Of a DNA stretch of 36,400 nucleotides, positions 25,044-33,729 are shown piece after piece. The position numbers and the translations under genes are program-made. Below the pieces are notes generated by a model. It was not told where the DNA came from. It searched no databases and was given only the letters and a program-made list of their open reading frames with translations. Source of the DNA: Promicromonospora kroppenstedtii DSM 19349. Its GTDB lineage: Bacteria; Actinomycetota; Actinomycetes; Actinomycetales; Cellulomonadaceae. Location of the stretch: contig NZ_KI911725.1 in NCBI RefSeq assembly GCF_000515355.1, positions 12,216 through 48,615 on the forward strand, given 5' to 3'. Numbering within the stretch: position 1 is the first letter of the stretch; the number at the start of each line of letters is the position of its first letter.

Positions 25044-26273
25044 ATGAGACACAGCGCCAGGATCCGTCGCGCCGCAACAGGCGTTGCGATCGTCCTGATG
25101 GCCACCGCAACAACGCCCCTGACGATCCCGACCGTGGTCGAGGCCCGGACCGGACCCGGGGTCATCGCGGAGCGGCCGGAGCCGGACTCCGGTCGTCTCG
25201 GCGCGGGGACGCTGCTTACCGCCGAGGCCATCGACGAGCTCGACCCGTCCCTTGCAGCGGCCGCCGAACGAGCGGACCGCATCACCTATCGCTCGAAGTC
25301 GCTGTCCGGTCGCGACATCGTGGTCAGCGGCGCATTGCTCACACCCAAAGGAGCAGCGCCGGAGCACGGCTGGCCGATCGTGTCGTGGGCACACGGCTCC
25401 AGCGGCATCATCGACCAGTGCGCTCCCTCGACCGCGCTGAACGAGGACGGCAAGGTCGACCTGTTCGGCTACGCCGGGTTCGTCACACAGTTGCTCGAGG
25501 CCGGATACGCGGTAGCTGCGACCGACTATGAGGGACTGGGTACCAGGGGCGACCACCCCTACATCGTGGCCGACAGCGAAGGCCGCGGGGTCATCGACGC
25601 TGTGCGTGCGGCCATCCAGGCCGAGCCGACGCTCTCGAAGTCCTACTTCAGCGTGGGCCACTCACAGGGTGGTCAGGCCGCCATCGCCGCGGGCGAGATG
25701 GCGCACACCTACGGCAAGGGCCTGGACTTCCGCGGCACGATCGGGCTCGCACCGGTGACCAATGTCGGGCAGGCCTATTCGTACGGCTCACCTGGTCCTG
25801 TCGACCGCGGGTTCTACCTGCTGGCCCTCCACGGTCTGCGGACCGAGCATCCGGACCTGCGGTTCGACCAATATCTCGGGAAGCAGGCCCTGGACCTGCT
25901 GCCGCGGGTCAGCCAGGTATGCACCGACCAGATCTGGGAGGAGTTCTCCGCCGACCTCGGCACAGAGCTGAACGACTACCAGTTCACGCCTCAGAACTCG
26001 GCGGCGGCACTGCAGGTGCAGGGATGGCTGGACGAGCAGAGCGTGCCCAGAGGCAGGACCCCGGGGCCGATGCTGCTGCTGCAAGGTGACGCCGATCCTT
26101 CGATCAAGAAGGCGGTGACCCAGCAGGCTGTCCGTAACGCTCGCGGCAGTGGCACGGCCGCCGAGTTCAGGCTATACCCCGGTGCGGACCACTACACGGT
26201 CCTCGGTCCCCGGAGCGACGGTGGTGCCGCCGCCGACGTCGTTGAATGGCTCGACAGACACCGGCACCCTTAG
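25044..26273 (+). CDS. Secreted lipase-family alpha/beta hydrolase
   Basis: A 409-residue protein with an N-terminal signal peptide (basic start, hydrophobic core about 13-28, cleavage near VEA at 34). The catalytic domain matches the secretory lipase (LIP) family: WAHGSSG oxyanion region, GHSQGGQAA with Ser207, an acid at Asp349 or Asp351 (QGDADPS) and His383 (GADHYTV). DQCAPS and VCTDQIW supply cysteines that may form a disulfide. AGGAG lies upstream of the ATG at 25044. Probably releases fatty acids from extracellular esters. It is a single gene after the sigma-2-less gene (57 nt) and ends at a stem-loop. Confidence 0.9.
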   Translation: MRHSARIRRAATGVAIVLMATATTPLTIPTVVEARTGPGVIAERPEPDSGRLGAGTLLTAEAIDELDPSLAAAAERADRITYRSKSLSGRDIVVSGALLTPKGAAPEHGWPIVSWAHGSSGIIDQCAPSTALNEDGKVDLFGYAGFVTQLLEAGYAVAATDYEGLGTRGDHPYIVADSEGRGVIDAVRAAIQAEPTLSKSYFSVGHSQGGQAAIAAGEMAHTYGKGLDFRGTIGLAPVTNVGQAYSYGSPGPVDRGFYLLALHGLRTEHPDLRFDQYLGKQALDLLPRVSQVCTDQIWEEFSADLGTELNDYQFTPQNSAAALQVQGWLDEQSVPRGRTPGPMLLLQGDADPSIKKAVTQQAVRNARGSGTAAEFRLYPGADHYTVLGPRSDGGAAADVVEWLDRHRHP

Positions 26274-26288
26274 CCGCCATAGCCCGCA

Positions 26289-26337
26289 TCCGCTCCGCAC
26301 GGCCCACCCGAACTGTGGGTGCGTCGTGCGGAGCGGA
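26289..26337 (+). terminator. Stem-loop terminator after the lipase gene
   Basis: Outer arms of 13 bp (26289-26301, 26325-26337) and an inner 5-bp stem (CCCAC 26303-26307, GTGGG 26315-26319). Confidence 0.62.
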
Positions 26338-26371
26338 CATCACCTGCCTCTCCTCGTCCTGGGAGCATCCG

Positions 26372-27046
26372 ATGAACCTTGTCCTGCACGCCTGTGCTGT
26401 CCTGTTCGACAGCGACGGTGTACTCGTTGACTCCAAGGCCGCAGGCGAAGCGGCATGGCACTCATGGGCGCTGCGTCACCGGCTCGACCCCAGCCACGTG
26501 CTGGCGGGCGTGCACGGGCGCAGGTCGCGTGAGACCGTCGCGCGGTTCCTGCACGCGGCCGAGGTCGGCCCCGCGACAGCCGAGATCGATGCGCTCGAGA
26601 TCAGGACCTCCGACCGGACCGTGGCGATCAAGGGCGCCACCCAGCTCATGGCCTCGATACCGGGGACATCGCGAGCGGTCGTCACCTCCGCGTCCCGTGA
26701 CCTTGCCACCGCTCGCCTGGCCGCTGCGGGTATCCTGCTGCCCGCCGTGCTCGTGTCGGCCGAGGACGTCGCCGCGGGCAAACCGGCGCCAGACCCGTAC
26801 CTGAGGGCGGCGGAACGACTGAGGATTCCCCCGGCCGACTGCGTCGTGCTCGAGGACAGCGCACACGGCATCCGCTCGGCACGCGCCGCGGGGGTGGGAG
26901 CTGTGCTCGGCGTCGGCGACTCGGCACGCGGGCTCGGCTGTGAAGCCGTCGTCCCTGATCTCACCTCGGTGCGCTGGACCGAGAACGGCATCGTGCTCAC
27001 CGAGGCATATGACACGACACCGGCAGTCGGCGAGCGACGGGCATGA
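26372..27046 (+). CDS. HAD-superfamily sugar phosphatase / phosphoglucomutase-like
   Basis: A 224-residue HAD subfamily IA hydrolase. Motif I is LFDSDGVLVDS with Asp13 and Asp15, motif II the VVTSAS segment, motif III the lysine of GKPAPDPY, and motif IV VLEDSAHGIRSA. The cap helices follow motif I, as in beta-phosphoglucomutase and YfbT/YniC-type sugar phosphatases. GGGAG lies 6 nt before the ATG at 26372. Its stop overlaps the ATG of the MocR gene (ATGA), so the two are co-translated. The substrate is unknown, likely a sugar or small phosphorylated metabolite. Confidence 0.9.
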   Translation: MNLVLHACAVLFDSDGVLVDSKAAGEAAWHSWALRHRLDPSHVLAGVHGRRSRETVARFLHAAEVGPATAEIDALEIRTSDRTVAIKGATQLMASIPGTSRAVVTSASRDLATARLAAAGILLPAVLVSAEDVAAGKPAPDPYLRAAERLRIPPADCVVLEDSAHGIRSARAAGVGAVLGVGDSARGLGCEAVVPDLTSVRWTENGIVLTEAYDTTPAVGERRA

Positions 27047-28464
27047 CGGGACGACAGAGGCCAGGCATCGACCTGCACATCGACATCGGTACCGGCTCCG
27101 ACTCTCGGGCGCGGTCTATCGAGGCCGCGCTGAGGAAGGCCGTAGCGTCCGGCCGGCTGCCTGCGGGGACCCGGTTGCCGGGAACGCGCAGTCTCGCCGA
27201 TGACCTCGGGATCGCACGCGGCACAGTCGTGGAGGCGTACACCCAGCTAGCGGCGGAAGGCTGGCTGGTCAGCGTGACAGGTTCGGGCACCCGCGTCGCC
27301 GAGACAAGGCCATCGCCAACCCAAGCCGGTCCGCGTGCTCCAGTGCAGGACCTCGTGACGCGTCAGCTCATCGACCTGCGGCCGGGCAGGCCAGATCTCA
27401 GCATGTTCCCGCGCGCCCTGTGGGCGACCAGCGTCAGACGAGCTCTGGCGGCGGCGGACTACCACAGCATGGACTACGGCGACCCCGCGGGGCTGCTGGC
27501 ACTGCGCGAGGCCGTGGCGACGTACGTCTCCCGGGCACGTGGAGTGCAGGCCGACGCACGCGCCGTCGTGATCACCAGTGGATTCGCGCACAGCCTGGCG
27601 CTGTTGACGCACGCGCTACGCCACTGCGGTGCAGGCGTGATCGCCACAGAGGACCCGGGGCTCGCCCACCACCGGCGAATCATCCACGCCGGCGATCTGG
27701 GGACCTCGCCCTTGCCGGTCGACGCACAGGGAGCGGATCCCGCCTGCATTGCCCCTGGTGCGGGTGCGGTGCTGCTGACGCCGGCACACCAGCACCCGCG
27801 TGGTGTGGTGCTCAGCCCTGCGCGGCGCGCAGCATTCGTGGACTGGGCCGACGCACGGGACGGCTTCGTCATCGAGGACGACTACGACGGCGAGTTCCGC
27901 TACGACAAGCGGCCCGTAGGAGCCATGCAAGCACTGGCGCCCGACCGGGTCGTCTTCGCGGGCAGTACCAGCAAGGCACTGGCGCCGGGGCTGCGGGTCG
28001 GATGGCTGGTCCTGCCGGCTCGACTACGCATAGCGGTGCTGGATGCCATGGCGGCCATGGGAACCACGGTTGGCGCACCGGACCAGCTCGCGCTGGCCGA
28101 CCTGCTCGACCGCGGTGACTACGACCGGCACGTCCGGCGCGCCAGGCAGAGCTACCGCAAGCGACGCGCCGAGCTGTCTGCCCGGCTCGCAACTCAGACC
28201 AACGTCCGGCTCGACGGGGTCCCGGCCGGATTGCACACGCTGCTGCCCTTGTCCTCGCAGCAGGAGGAGAAACACCTCGTCGACGCCGGTCTGGCTGCGG
28301 GTGTTCGCCTGATGGGGTTGCACACCGCCCGCTACTGGCACTCGACCGAACGAGACGGCGGTGGGCTGGTGCTCGGTTACGCCACGCCTCCACAGCACTC
28401 GTGGCGACACGCGCTCGACGTTCTCGCACGGGTTCTCGACGGCGCCGCCGTCACCGGGTGGTAG
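27043..28464 (+). CDS. MocR/PdxR-type GntR regulator with aminotransferase domain
   Basis: A 473-residue protein: an N-terminal GntR winged helix (about 20-85, AGTRLPGTRSLADDLGIARGTVVEAYTQL) fused to a fold-type I aminotransferase domain (about 105-470). The PLP lysine is Lys311 in GSTSKALAPG, and IEDDYDGEFRYD supplies the PLP-contacting Asp/Tyr. MocR proteins usually sense PLP or an amino compound and regulate transcription without catalysis. No other vitamin B6 gene is nearby. It overlaps the HAD phosphatase gene by 4 nt; a link to PLP phosphatase function is conceivable but unsupported. It converges on the epimerase gene. Confidence 0.92.
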   Translation: MTGRQRPGIDLHIDIGTGSDSRARSIEAALRKAVASGRLPAGTRLPGTRSLADDLGIARGTVVEAYTQLAAEGWLVSVTGSGTRVAETRPSPTQAGPRAPVQDLVTRQLIDLRPGRPDLSMFPRALWATSVRRALAAADYHSMDYGDPAGLLALREAVATYVSRARGVQADARAVVITSGFAHSLALLTHALRHCGAGVIATEDPGLAHHRRIIHAGDLGTSPLPVDAQGADPACIAPGAGAVLLTPAHQHPRGVVLSPARRAAFVDWADARDGFVIEDDYDGEFRYDKRPVGAMQALAPDRVVFAGSTSKALAPGLRVGWLVLPARLRIAVLDAMAAMGTTVGAPDQLALADLLDRGDYDRHVRRARQSYRKRRAELSARLATQTNVRLDGVPAGLHTLLPLSSQQEEKHLVDAGLAAGVRLMGLHTARYWHSTERDGGGLVLGYATPPQHSWRHALDVLARVLDGAAVTGW

Positions 28465-28485
28465 GCCCCTCGCTACCGAGCATGG

Positions 28486-29337
28486 TCAGTTCTCGGTGAG
28501 CCCCGCACGCCACGACTTTCGACCCGGCACCCAGCCCAGCGTCTTGCGGGCCCGCGTGTTGTCGGCGCCCCGGGCCCAGCCTGCACGTTCGCCTTCCACC
28601 AGGGTGGGCTCTGGGAGCCCGGCGAGGGCGTAGAACACCGGGACCCACTCGTGGCCGGGTGCGGGTTCGTCGTCGCAGATGTTGACCGGGCCGGACGGCC
28701 AGTGCAGGGCCGCCACCGCCGCCCGGGCGGCGTCGTCGACGTGCACGAAGCTCGAGACGTCCGCGGTCGCCGGCAGCCGTCGGTCTCGGGCCGCCGTAGC
28801 CATCAGGCCGCCGGGCTCGTACCAGGTTCCCGGGCCGTAGAGCGTGCCGTAGCGCAGGACCACCCACTCAGGCATTCCTTGGACGGCGTTCTCCAGGTTG
28901 GCGACGCCTTCGACCATGCCGCGCCGATCCGGTTCGCACTCTAGGTCCGGGGGAGTGTCCTCCGTGGCAGGTTCCGCACCCGGTTCGTAGGCCCACGAGA
29001 TGCTCTGGGCGACCATCCGACGCACACCAGCCGCCTTCGCGGCGTCGACCAGGTTGCGGGTCCCGATGGTGCGGAGCCTGGCGTTCGCAGTGCGGTCACC
29101 TGCCGCCAGGTCGGTCAGCTGGTGCATCACGACGTCTGGGCGGGCAGTGCGAACAGTCTCGGTGAGCGTGGAGGCGTCGTACACATCGCCGAGGACCGCC
29201 GTAGCGCCCAGCGAGTCGATCGTGTCGTACGAGTCGCGGCCCCGGGCAAGGCCCACGACGTCGTGGCCCTCGGCGAGCAGTGCGGGGATCACCCGGCGGC
29301 CGATGGCGCCGGAAGCACCAGCAAGGAAGATCCGCAT
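28486..29337 (-). CDS. NAD-dependent epimerase/dehydratase family protein
   Basis: A 283-residue extended short-chain dehydrogenase. LAGASGAIGRRVIPALLAEGHDV (about 5-27) binds NAD(P), GDVYD and HQLTDLAAGD follow, and RYGTLYGPGTWYEPGG is typical of the family. The SYK-type active-site tyrosine is not clearly in place, so it may be a redox or regulatory member. Located 12 nt downstream of the cupin gene on the same strand, and so probably transcribed with it. Its start at 29337 is preceded by GAGGAGGAC. Substrate unknown. Confidence 0.9.
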   Translation of the reverse strand: MRIFLAGASGAIGRRVIPALLAEGHDVVGLARGRDSYDTIDSLGATAVLGDVYDASTLTETVRTARPDVVMHQLTDLAAGDRTANARLRTIGTRNLVDAAKAAGVRRMVAQSISWAYEPGAEPATEDTPPDLECEPDRRGMVEGVANLENAVQGMPEWVVLRYGTLYGPGTWYEPGGLMATAARDRRLPATADVSSFVHVDDAARAAVAALHWPSGPVNICDDEPAPGHEWVPVFYALAGLPEPTLVEGERAGWARGADNTRARKTLGWVPGRKSWRAGLTEN

Positions 29338-29349
29338 CGTTCGTCCTCC

Positions 29350-29760
29350 TCAGTGGGCGCCTGCGCGCGGGGCGCGAAGGTGGGCTCGTGCCGCCAGTTC
29401 CTCGGCGTCCGGGAACGTCATCATGTCCTGTCCCGGCGCACAGATCATCACCACGACGAACCGGCTCCACGCGTCGGGCAGGTTGTTCGCGGCCCGGTAG
29501 TGGATCAGGTCGCCACCTGGTTCCCAGAACGCCTCGCCGGCCTTGATCAGTCGTTCGGGCTCACCCTCGAGCTCGAAGAGCATCTCGCCTTCGAGCATGT
29601 AGCCGAAGACCGGCCCCGAGTGCCGGTGCGGCGGGGTGCCCTGGTCGCCGGGTGGCAGCTCGATCGTGGCTGTCATCACGTCGGAACCAGCCGGGATGGG
29701 CGGGGTCTCCGAGAGCAGCATCGAGAGGACTGAATTGGTCTTGGGGAACAGATCTGTCAT
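29350..29760 (-). CDS. Cupin-domain protein
   Basis: A 136-residue single-domain cupin. The first metal motif is GTPPHRHSGPVFGYMLEGEM (about 42-61, with two His and the glutamate), the second AGEAFWEPGGDLIHYRAAN with a histidine. It likely binds a metal ion and may act as a small isomerase, dioxygenase or sensor. Its start at 29760 is weakly supported; the frame is open farther upstream. Forms a two-gene operon with the epimerase. This is the last clear gene inside the island. Confidence 0.86.
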   Translation of the reverse strand: MTDLFPKTNSVLSMLLSETPPIPAGSDVMTATIELPPGDQGTPPHRHSGPVFGYMLEGEMLFELEGEPERLIKAGEAFWEPGGDLIHYRAANNLPDAWSRFVVVMICAPGQDMMTFPDAEELAARAHLRAPRAGAH

Positions 29761-30199
29761 GTCTTCGACGTTAGGCGCGTCCCGGCACACGCACCTAGTC
29801 CACTTCGGTGTCGCGAGTCTGGACCAGTTCGAAGCACCCGGCGGAGGTGGTCCATGGTCATGCTGAGACCAAGCCGAGTATGACGACGCCCCAGGGCGTA
29901 GGGCAGGCTGGCCAGGACGAGCGGGGAGTCCATGAGGGCATTTATGGAGGCCCTGACCGCGCTGAACCACCCAAGCCGGGAACGCCGACGGCTGGGTTGT
30001 GCCCGCGCTCTACCAGGATTCGAGCCCCGCAACAAGAACGCAACAGATTCAGTCCTGACAGGTCCAGCCACGCCCAAGCGCCTCCATCGAGGCTGCGGTA
30101 GCATCTTGCCTGCTAGTTGGGGTATCTCCCGAGAAACTAATGGTAGATCCCGCCGACTCCAGACCCTTCCGTAGTTGGACATCTCGGGCACGACGTGTT
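29761..30199. other. Gap before attR without recognisable gene
   Basis: Open frames on both strands lack family similarity and good starts. The stretch contains the cupin promoter, the second arm-type repeat (30022-30049) and the inner flank of attR. Short TAGTTGG repeats occur at 30114 and 30172. Confidence 0.45.
30022..30049 (+). repeat. Possible integrase arm-type site, right copy
   Basis: Matches 7946-7973 at 25 of 28 positions in the same orientation. See the left copy. Confidence 0.4.
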
Positions 30200-30236
30200 C
30201 CAGAGGTCGCAGGTTCAAATCCTGCCCCCACTACAA
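30200..30236 (+). repeat. attR core: displaced 3' end of tRNA-fMet
   Basis: This copy matches 7857-7893 at 36 of 37 positions. The sequence to its left (30182-30199) does not form the 5' half of a tRNA, so this is a remnant and not a second tRNA gene. Confidence 0.82.
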
Positions 30237-30240
30237 ATGC

Positions 30241-30272
30241 CAGGCCCGGAGATCCACGGATCTCCGGGCCTG
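30241..30272 (+). terminator. Original tRNA-fMet terminator (host copy)
   Basis: Fourteen-bp arms (30241-30254, 30259-30272), identical to those at 7897-7928 but with loop CACG. It is followed by TTTT at 30277-30280. Confidence 0.7.
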
Positions 30273-30355
30273 AGCGCTTTTCCGGGCTGCGGCGGGTACG
30301 ACGATCGCGAACAGACGGGGCTCGTCTCGGTAGGCGCTCCGAGCCGGGGCCCGGT

Positions 30356-31144
30356 TCAGACGGTCGGCACGGTGCCGCCGTCGATCACGTACTCGGCGCC
30401 GACGATCGCCGAGGCGCGGTCCGAGACGAGGAACCCGACCAGGTCCGCGATCTCCTCGGTGTTCGCGAACCGGCCCAGGGGTACTCCTCCGAGGGACTCG
30501 TAGATGGTCTGCTTGGCTGCTTCACGGGTGAGCCCGTTGCCCTCGGCGATCCGGTCCACGAACTGTTCGTAGGCTTCGGTCTCGATGCCGCCGGGGCTGA
30601 TCGCGTTGACCCGGACGCCGCGCGGAGCGAGCTCGTTGGCAAGCCCTTTGCTGTAGGTGCGCAGCGCGGCCTTCGCCGCCGCGTAGGCCAAGGACGCGTC
30701 GTACTGGGGCAGCTCTCGCTGAATCGAGGTGAAGTGCACCACCACGCCCGACCCGGCCTTGATCATTGCAGGGAGGAGGGCGCGGTCCAGCCGTACGGCC
30801 CCGAGGAGGTTGAGGTTCAGCTCGGTGAACCACTGGTCGTCGGTGATGACCGCGAATCCACCGAACGGGGTGGATGCCCCTCCGACGACATGCACCAGGA
30901 TGTCGAGTGCGCCGCCAGCCTCTGCGATACGAGCAGCCACAGCGTTGGTACCCGCCGCCGTCACGATGTCCGCTTCGATGAAGCGGTCAGGGTGCTCGTA
31001 CCCGTCGGGCATCGTTCGCGCCGTCACGTACACGTCGGCGCCCAGCTCTCGCAGCCTCTCGACGACTGCCTTGCCCGAGCCCTTCGAGCCGCCCGTGACC
31101 AGTGCCCGGCGACCGTCGAGACGGTCGCGATCTGAGATAGACAT
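30356..31144 (-). CDS. Short-chain dehydrogenase/reductase
   Basis: A 262-residue classical [11 protein letters not shown] (17-24) binds the cofactor, and Ser140, Tyr154 and Lys158 (YAAAK) form the catalytic set; NAISPGG and the C-terminus [15 protein letters not shown] are standard. GGGAGA lies 5 nt before the start at 31144. It follows the SnoaL-like gene by 40 nt on the same strand, so the two probably form an operon divergent from MerR. The presence of an Arg at 43 (TARTM) suggests NADPH preference. Substrate unknown. It is the first gene outside the island on the right. Confidence 0.93.
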   Translation of the reverse strand: MSISDRDRLDGRRALVTGGSKGSGKAVVERLRELGADVYVTARTMPDGYEHPDRFIEADIVTAAGTNAVAARIAEAGGALDILVHVVGGASTPFGGFAVITDDQWFTELNLNLLGAVRLDRALLPAMIKAGSGVVVHFTSIQRELPQYDASLAYAAAKAALRTYSKGLANELAPRGVRVNAISPGGIETEAYEQFVDRIAEGNGLTREAAKQTIYESLGGVPLGRFANTEEIADLVGFLVSDRASAIVGAEYVIDGGTVPTV

Positions 31145-31184
31145 TTTTCTCCCGTGGAGATCGACGTGGTGTGGCATGGTGCGG

Positions 31185-31547
31185 TCAGGCTGGGTGGTTG
31201 GCGATGACGAGCTCGGTGATGAGGCCGTCCCGCAGCGCGAACCGGTAGTCGAGCTCGGCGACGCCGCCCGGGAAGGTGCCCTCGAGACGCAGGGTGACCA
31301 CCCAGTGGATGTCGTCGACGCGGTGGGCGCCGACCTGCTCGGTCGTGTACTCGAACTCGGACCCGGCGTCCCGCAGGAACGGGTGGGTTTCCTCTCGGCC
31401 GCGGAAGGTCTCGTCCTGGTCCACGATCACCGCGTCCTCGGTGAGGAACGACGAGGCGGTGTCGGCGTCGTAGGCGATGTGTGCGGTGAGGAAGTCGCGC
31501 ACGGTGGTCGGAAGCAGGTCGGACGGGAGATCGGTGTGCTGTGTCAT
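31185..31547 (-). CDS. SnoaL/NTF2-like protein
   Basis: A 120-residue protein with the NTF2-like cone fold typical of SnoaL or ketosteroid-isomerase-like proteins. It has an N-terminal helix pair ([20 protein letters not shown]), [18 protein letters not shown], then beta strands ending in [12 protein letters not shown]. Such proteins bind small hydrophobic ligands or perform isomerisation or hydration. It is the first gene of a probable operon with the SDR, transcribed away from MerR. Confidence 0.86.
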   Translation of the reverse strand: MTQHTDLPSDLLPTTVRDFLTAHIAYDADTASSFLTEDAVIVDQDETFRGREETHPFLRDAGSEFEYTTEQVGAHRVDDIHWVVTLRLEGTFPGGVAELDYRFALRDGLITELVIANHPA

Positions 31548-31590
31548 GAGCCCACCGTGTGGCCTCCGATTGCGGGAGGGTCAAGCGGTG

Positions 31591-31612
31591 GACTCTCCCC
31601 CGGGGGGAGCCT
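31591..31612. promoter_or_regulatory. Putative MerR operator
   Basis: CTCCCCC-G-GGGGGAG (31595-31609) is a perfect odd palindrome centred in the 78 nt between the divergent SnoaL-like and MerR genes. On the minus strand CTTGACC lies near 31577-31583. This is a plausible MerR site; the exact promoter overlap is uncertain. Confidence 0.45.
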
Positions 31613-31625
31613 TCAGAATGAGGGG

Positions 31626-32420
31626 ATGCTGACCATCGGCGAGTTCTCGCGGCTGACCCACCTGAGCGTGCGGACCCTGCGTCGTTACCACGAGGCGGCC
31701 TTGCTGGAACCGGCAGTGGTGGACGAGATGACCGGTTACCGCTACTACGGCGTCGACCAGATCCCGACCGCGCAGGTCATCCACCGGCTCCGTGAACTCG
31801 ACGTCCCTCTGAGCGACGTGCAGCGGATCCTGCGGACCCCCGATCCCGGTGTCAGGACGGCCCTGGTAGCGGACCACCTGGAACGCCTCGAGGACGTCCT
31901 CGACCGCACGCGGGCCGCGGTGGTGTCGCTTCGCCGCCTGCTCCAGCCTGATCCCGCGCCGATCGACGTCCAGCTGCGCGCGGAGCCCGCCCAGACGGTC
32001 GCGGCGGTGGAAGCCGTGGTCGGGCATCGCGACGTCGAGACCTGGTACGCAGGCGCGATGGCCGAACTGGAGGCAGCCGTCGGCGCCGCCGTGACCGGAC
32101 CGCCGGGCGGCACCTACGACAACGCCCTGTTCGAGCAGGAACGAGGTCACTCGACCGTCTACCTGCCGACCGCTGCACCACCCCGCACAGGGCGCGTACA
32201 CCCCGTGGTCCTGCCTGCTGCAGAACTGGCAGTCACGACCCACGTCGGCGAGCACGACGCCATCGAGGTCACGTACGGGCAGCTAGGGACCTGGGTGGTG
32301 GAGAACGCCATGTCGGTGGCCGGGCCGGTACGCGAGGTCTACGTCGTCGGGCCTCGTGACACGAGCGATCCCGCCGAGTGGCGCACCGAGATCGGCTGGC
32401 CCGTGTTCCGTGTCGTCTGA
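31626..32420 (+). CDS. MerR-family regulator with GyrI-like ligand domain
   Basis: A 264-residue activator: an N-terminal MerR winged helix (MLTIGEFSRLTHLSVRTLRRYHEAALL, then TGYRYYGVDQI), a dimerisation helix (about 75-115), and a C-terminal GyrI-like/effector-binding domain (about 120-264, with VREVYVVGPRDTSDPAEWRTEIGWPV near the end). This organisation resembles BmrR/TipA-like regulators of small-molecule responses. The ATG at 31626 lies 14 nt after the palindrome; the transcript may be nearly leaderless. It is likely to regulate the SnoaL-SDR pair in response to an organic ligand. Confidence 0.92.
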   Translation: MLTIGEFSRLTHLSVRTLRRYHEAALLEPAVVDEMTGYRYYGVDQIPTAQVIHRLRELDVPLSDVQRILRTPDPGVRTALVADHLERLEDVLDRTRAAVVSLRRLLQPDPAPIDVQLRAEPAQTVAAVEAVVGHRDVETWYAGAMAELEAAVGAAVTGPPGGTYDNALFEQERGHSTVYLPTAAPPRTGRVHPVVLPAAELAVTTHVGEHDAIEVTYGQLGTWVVENAMSVAGPVREVYVVGPRDTSDPAEWRTEIGWPVFRVV

Positions 32421-32736
32421 GGCGGTCAGAGCGAAGCGGGATCGTGGAACGACGTGCGTGCACTGGGCGTATCTGGCCGGCGAGGTGCAGGCAGCGCACC
32501 TTCGCGTTGGCTGAGATATCGCTGCTGACCACGGTATTCGGGCCGGGTTCGGCGCTGGGTACGGACGCCGCATCAGGCATCCCGGCGCTTCTGCCGACCG
32601 CCCCGGGGCGCATGCCGCGCCTGTTGGTGATCTCGCGGGTGCGGTCCGGAGGGTGCTGTCCGTCGTCGCTGATACGTCACCCTCCATCACCGGGACCGGA
32701 TCGGCTTGGGGCCTGGCGGCGGCGTCGGGTAAACGG
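32421..32736. other. Gap without recognisable gene
   Basis: No domain, terminator or plausible ribosome site is seen on either strand. It lies between the MerR gene and a multi-lesion pseudogene and is probably decayed sequence. Confidence 0.4.
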
Positions 32737-33505
32737 TCAGCGGTCCCGCGCAGCGGGCCGGTACTCACCTCCCGCAGAGATCTCCAGGTATTCACGGTAG
32801 GTCTCGGCCAGAACGACGGGCGGGACCTCGGCGATCGGGATGCCTCTGCTCTGCCCGTGGAAGGACAGGCTGGTCACGGCCGCGTCCATTCCTGCTTCGT
32901 CGTTGATGTAGGTGCCCGTGAACTCGATGACGACTCCGATTCCCAGCGACGCGTGGGACTTGGTGCCACGCGGACGTGACCCCTGAGTCCTTCTGAGCCG
33001 GTCAGGAGAGCCGTGAGCGCTGTCCGGACCGCGTGATCGTGTGACAAGCCCGATGCCTCGGCAACCTCGGCGACGAACGCGGGAGTCCACCGGTCCACGA
33101 AGGCTGCGTGGGCGCCGTCCAGCGATGCATACCGCCGACTGACGAAGTTGTGCACATGGTTGACCAGGATGGCGAGCCAGTCGGGCGCGCTTCAGACGGA
33201 CGGTGCGATCGGTGACACGAGGCCCAGAACCCGACCCAGCCTGAAGATCTGCACGGGCGATGCCGCCCGGTACACATGGAGGTAGAGGCGCGCGATCTCG
33301 CGTTCGGACCAGCCCGGTCGTAGCGCCAGGAACGAGCGGTGCGGATCGAAGCCGACGTTCAGATGCGAGAGTCCTAGATAGGGCCTGCCGAGCAGGCGAT
33401 CGATGTCCCTGCAGCACTCTGGTGTCAGCCGGAGCCGGGACTTCTCCCCCCCGGCGTCGCCGGGTCGGTGGGCAGGGCGATCGCCAGCACCGACCACCGC
33501 GTCAT
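32737..33505 (-). pseudogene. Multi-lesion pseudogene of unknown family
   Basis: A protein of about 250 residues can be pieced together on the minus strand. It starts at the ATG at 33505 (MTRWSVLAIALP) and shifts frame at a run of seven C (33446-33452). It continues LTPECCRDIDRLLGRPYLGL and FLALRPGWSEREIARLYLHV, meets an in-frame TGA at 33192-33194, then resumes WLAILVNHVHNFVSRRYASL and SHDHAVRTALTALLTGSEGL. It shifts again near 32990 and ends VVIEFTGTYINDE ... YREYLEISAGGEYRPA. Good codon bias in all three parts supports a once-functional gene. I do not recognise the family. The homopolymer shift could be a sequencing error; the stop and the second shift make real decay more likely. Confidence 0.55.
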
Positions 33506-33525
33506 CTGCCACCACCGGAACGGTT

Positions 33526-33660
33526 TCAGCTGCCGTCTTCGGCAGGTACTGGGCTGAGCAGGACGGCATCTGCGAGGGCGAACGCGCCGTAGCAGATCGA
33601 CGCGATGCGCGCCCCGCGGGACGCGGCGGCCTGAAGCGCTTCGTGCACATCCGGCTCGGA
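33526..33660 (-). pseudogene. Fragment of a DJ-1/PfpI (GlxA-type) domain
   Basis: The minus strand encodes PDVHEALQAAASRGARIASI followed by CYGAFALADAVLL and a stop after a few unrelated residues. ARIASICxGAFxLA is the nucleophile-elbow signature of DJ-1/PfpI domains in GlxA-type AraC regulators. Only about 45 codons remain, with no start and no helix-turn-helix part. It lies 21 nt upstream of the multi-lesion pseudogene. Confidence 0.48.
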
Positions 33661-33683
33661 TCCCGGCCCGCTTGCTGTCGAGC

Positions 33684-33713
33684 GGCCGGGTCGTCATGGG
33701 CGACGACCCGGCC
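33684..33713 (-). terminator. Stem-loop terminator of the Gfo/Idh operon
   Basis: Perfect 12-bp arms (33684-33695, 33702-33713) with a 6-nt loop, 17 nt past the stop codon of the minus-strand Gfo/Idh gene. Confidence 0.68.
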
Positions 33714-33729
33714 GTCGACGTGTCGGCCG

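Noticed and set aside
30049-30231. Minus-strand 60-residue frame with GAGFEPATSGT
   Set aside because: It is antisense to the tRNA remnant at attR and has no other support.
30182-30236. Second tRNA-Met gene
   Set aside because: Only the 3' part is present; no D-arm or 5' acceptor strand can be formed.
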